Shown here in pieces: positions 6,003 to 7,758 of a DNA stretch of 7,758 nt (position 1 is the first letter of the stretch; each line of letters starts with the position of its first letter). Position numbers and translations under genes: made by a program. The notes beneath the pieces are model-generated. The model had not been told where the DNA came from. It was given only the letters and a program-made list of their open reading frames with translations, and did not search any database. Source of the DNA: Comamonadaceae bacterium (GTDB taxonomy: Bacteria; Pseudomonadota; Gammaproteobacteria; Burkholderiales; Burkholderiaceae_C); NCBI GenBank assembly GCA_947374105.1, contig CANCAO010000062.1, positions 1 to 7,758 of the forward strand, given 5' to 3'.

Positions 6003-7376
6003 ATGCAACTTCCCCAAGAGTACCGCCCTCCACTTTGGCGACGCCTGATCATTTCGAAATGGCTGGCACCCGAGCTCATAGCCGCGCGCGGCAAGTGGCT
6101 GGAGGTGCTTGCCATTTCGCTGTTGTTCATGGGCACGGCGTGGCTCTGGCGGCCTGCGGATCCGCTGCTAACCCAGTCCGCTTTCCCTTGGTTATGGCTG
6201 GCCCCGGTTTTACTGTCTTTGCGCTACGGGGTGATGCCTGGTTTGATCGGTGGCTTCCTGATTTTGGGCAATTGGTTTCTTGCCCATTACCTGGGCGTGG
6301 CAGCAGTGGTGCAGTCAGATTTCCCGCGTGACTATTTCTTTGGTGGTGGTCTTCTGATTCTTTTGTGCGGCGAATTCAGTGACGTATGGCGAGACCGCAT
6401 TGGGCGCATGGATGAAACCAATCTCTACGTGACCGAACGGCTTTCACGGTTGACCCGGCGTCACCTTTTGCTCAATCTCTCACACGACCGAATGGAGCAG
6501 GAAATGTTGGCGCGCCCTGGCTCTTTGCGTGATGCGCTGGTCAACGTGAGAAATCTGGTTTTCCAGGCCAAGAGTGACGACGAGCCGGTGCCTGGGGCCA
6601 AAGCCTTGCTGGGTCTTTTGGCGCAATACGTGAGTATCGAATCCGCCGCCATTTATGGGGCGGATGCCACGGGGGACCACAACCAAGTGTTTGGGCCCAT
6701 CCTTCAGTCCATCGGTGAACCCTTGCCGCTCAAAGACGACGACGAGCTGTTACTGCTGGCATTTGAAAAGCGCAATCTAACGCATATCTCGGACACCGAG
6801 GTCTCGCATGAGCGCAAATCCAATCAGTTGATAGTCGCCCCTCTGATTGCCAGTGACAACACCCTCGTGGGGGTGATAGCCGTCAGCAAAATCCCTTTCT
6901 TCTCACTCAATGTTGAGAACCTGCAGCTCATGTCGGTCATCTTGGCCTACTACGCCGACCACATTAACAATGCCAGCGACGTGACCCTGTGCCGCAGCCG
7001 CTTACCCACCATCCCCGCCACGTTTGCCGAAGAAGTGACCCGCATGCTGCGCATGCAAAAGAAGGTGGGCATCACCAGCCATATCGTGGTCATGACTTTT
7101 TCCAAAAACATGAAGGCCGATATCCCTGCCCAGTTCCTGCAGATCAAAAGGGGCTTGGACCTGTATTGGCAAACCGAGGTCAATGGCGGTACCGTGATCG
7201 CCGTCATGATGCCTTTTGCCAATGTTCAGGCTAAAAACGGTTTCCTGCAACGCATCGATACCTGGCTCAAGGCCACCTACGAGGGCGGCTTTGATGCCTT
7301 GCAAATTCGCGTGCGCAGCATTGACTTTTCTCGCGAAGACCCCTTGCTGATCTTGCCTGAAGTGATGCAAGCATGA
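6003..7376 (+). CDS. pelD: PelD, inner-membrane c-di-GMP receptor activating Pel synthesis
   Basis: A 457-residue protein (P. aeruginosa PelD is about 455). The N-terminus carries about four membrane helices (roughly 32-50, 62-75, 77-100 and 110-124), then a charged, probably helical linker (126-165), a GAF domain (about 172-325) and a degenerate GGDEF domain (about 335-455). The c-di-GMP-binding inhibitory-site motif RxxD is intact as R383-G-L-D386. Two further arginines known to bind the ligand in P. aeruginosa (R161 and R402) have plausible counterparts in R163 (SHDRMEQ) and R417 (FLQRIDTW). The active-site region keeps GG (395-396) but is followed by TV instead of DEF, so no cyclase activity is expected: it is a sensor. 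Binding of c-di-GMP post-translationally switches on Pel polymerisation with PelE, PelF and PelG. The Shine-Dalgarno is weak (only GTCCGG before the ATG); the stop overlaps pelE as ATGA. Confidence 0.96.
   Translation: MQLPQEYRPPLWRRLIISKWLAPELIAARGKWLEVLAISLLFMGTAWLWRPADPLLTQSAFPWLWLAPVLLSLRYGVMPGLIGGFLILGNWFLAHYLGVAAVVQSDFPRDYFFGGGLLILLCGEFSDVWRDRIGRMDETNLYVTERLSRLTRRHLLLNLSHDRMEQEMLARPGSLRDALVNVRNLVFQAKSDDEPVPGAKALLGLLAQYVSIESAAIYGADATGDHNQVFGPILQSIGEPLPLKDDDELLLLAFEKRNLTHISDTEVSHERKSNQLIVAPLIASDNTLVGVIAVSKIPFFSLNVENLQLMSVILAYYADHINNASDVTLCRSRLPTIPATFAEEVTRMLRMQKKVGITSHIVVMTFSKNMKADIPAQFLQIKRGLDLYWQTEVNGGTVIAVMMPFANVQAKNGFLQRIDTWLKATYEGGFDALQIRVRSIDFSREDPLLILPEVMQA
7149..7160 (+). other. 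c-di-GMP-binding RxxD (I-site) codons in pelD
   Basis: The codons agg-ggc-ttg-gac encode R383-G-L-D386. This corresponds to the RxxD motif (R367 and D370) that binds dimeric c-di-GMP in P. aeruginosa PelD. It indicates that allosteric control by c-di-GMP is likely kept in this organism. Confidence 0.85.
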
Positions 7377-7758
7377 ACACCCTCTTTTGGGGCATAGCCG
7401 CCCTATTGGCCGACGCGGCCTTGTTCGCCAACGGGATGACCTTGACCAACTCCCTCACGGCATTTACTGCCGTCAGCATGTTGCATGCAGCGTGTTGTGC
7501 AGTTTTGGCCAGCTGTGCTTTCGTGTTCTTGCCCGCCCGCTATCGACGTTCCAAAGTGTGGGCCTGGCTGCTCATGTTCGACTTCTCCTTCATTGCACCG
7601 GTGTTTGGCCCGATTGGCATTTTGCTCATCATTCACTTCACCCTGATGCGCGAGACAGTTGTACTTGGACGAGCAACACCACGAACGATTGAGTTGCCCG
7701 TCTATGACGTTCAGGCTCACGAGACAGCCCGTGCAGGACAAGGCGCCATCCGCTCGCG
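7373..7758 (+). CDS. pelE: PelE, inner-membrane Pel biosynthesis protein (N-terminal part; 3' end outside window)
   Basis: The frame starts with ATG at 7373, overlapping the pelD stop (ATGA), and stays open to the right edge (128 codons), so the gene is incomplete. It begins with hydrophobic stretches at about residues 4-20, 30-53 and 63-91, separated by the basic loop PARYRRSK. After residue 92 it becomes soluble and charged, consistent with the cytoplasmic part. PelE is known as a membrane protein with TPR-like repeats that works with PelD and the glycosyltransferase PelF and PelG in the inner-membrane synthase complex. The assignment rests on position right after pelD, the ATGA coupling, and the pattern of a short basic loop between membrane helices followed by an FxxAPVFGPIGILL helix typical of PelE. 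The TPR part lies outside the window. Two adjacent Cys (41-42) sit within a membrane helix. Confidence 0.88.
   Translation, partial: MNTLFWGIAALLADAALFANGMTLTNSLTAFTAVSMLHAACCAVLASCAFVFLPARYRRSKVWAWLLMFDFSFIAPVFGPIGILLIIHFTLMRETVVLGRATPRTIELPVYDVQAHETARAGQGAIRS

Noticed and set aside
5471..6136. Minus-strand open frame (about 221 codons) across pelC and the start of pelD
   Set aside because: Both + strand genes are firmly identified; the antisense translation is low in complexity and domain-free, with no credible start site.
7149..7240. PelD as an active diguanylate cyclase
   Set aside because: The active-site signature is GGTV rather than GGDEF, in line with the known receptor role of the family.

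Overview
The window is an internal slice of a Pel exopolysaccharide operon, all on the + strand: the 3' part of pelA, a PelB encoded by two overlapping genes, pelC, pelD, and the 5' part of pelE. Gene order (A-B-C-D-E), protein sizes and diagnostic motifs agree with the pel locus known from Pseudomonas aeruginosa. Base composition is moderately GC-rich. The protein flavour and the tightly packed, overlapping genes suggest a betaproteobacterium, possibly a Burkholderiales/Comamonadaceae relative, but this is an impression without a database search. The remaining expected genes, pelF (glycosyltransferase) and pelG (membrane transporter), would lie beyond the right edge.

Layout. 1-1242: C-terminal deacetylase and beta-rich domains of PelA, cut by the left edge just after the expected catalytic Asp motif. 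1205-2110: a roughly 300-residue inner-membrane-anchored TPR protein that matches only the N-terminal part of a normal PelB. 2107-5433: an 1108-residue protein with its own export signal, a SPOR-like domain, a Pro/Thr-rich linker, a long TPR array and a C-terminal outer-membrane beta-barrel. 5444-5989: the PelC lipoprotein. 5995-7376 region: PelD, the c-di-GMP receptor (gene 6003-7376). 7373-7758: PelE, running off the right edge. No intergenic gap exceeds 13 bases, so there is no room for internal promoters or terminators, and three junctions overlap (A/B1, B1/B2 as ATGA, D/E as ATGA).

How they work together (established for the Pel family): PelD, bound to c-di-GMP and aided by PelE, activates polymerisation by PelF with export through PelG. 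In the periplasm the polymer is escorted by the PelB TPR region, which recruits PelA for partial deacetylation. It leaves through the PelC-ring/PelB-barrel gate.

The most unusual feature is the architecture of PelB. The canonical single polypeptide is divided within its TPR array, and the downstream half carries a new secretion signal plus a SPOR-like (peptidoglycan-binding-type) domain. This would place the inner-membrane and outer-membrane parts of the PelB scaffold on separate proteins.
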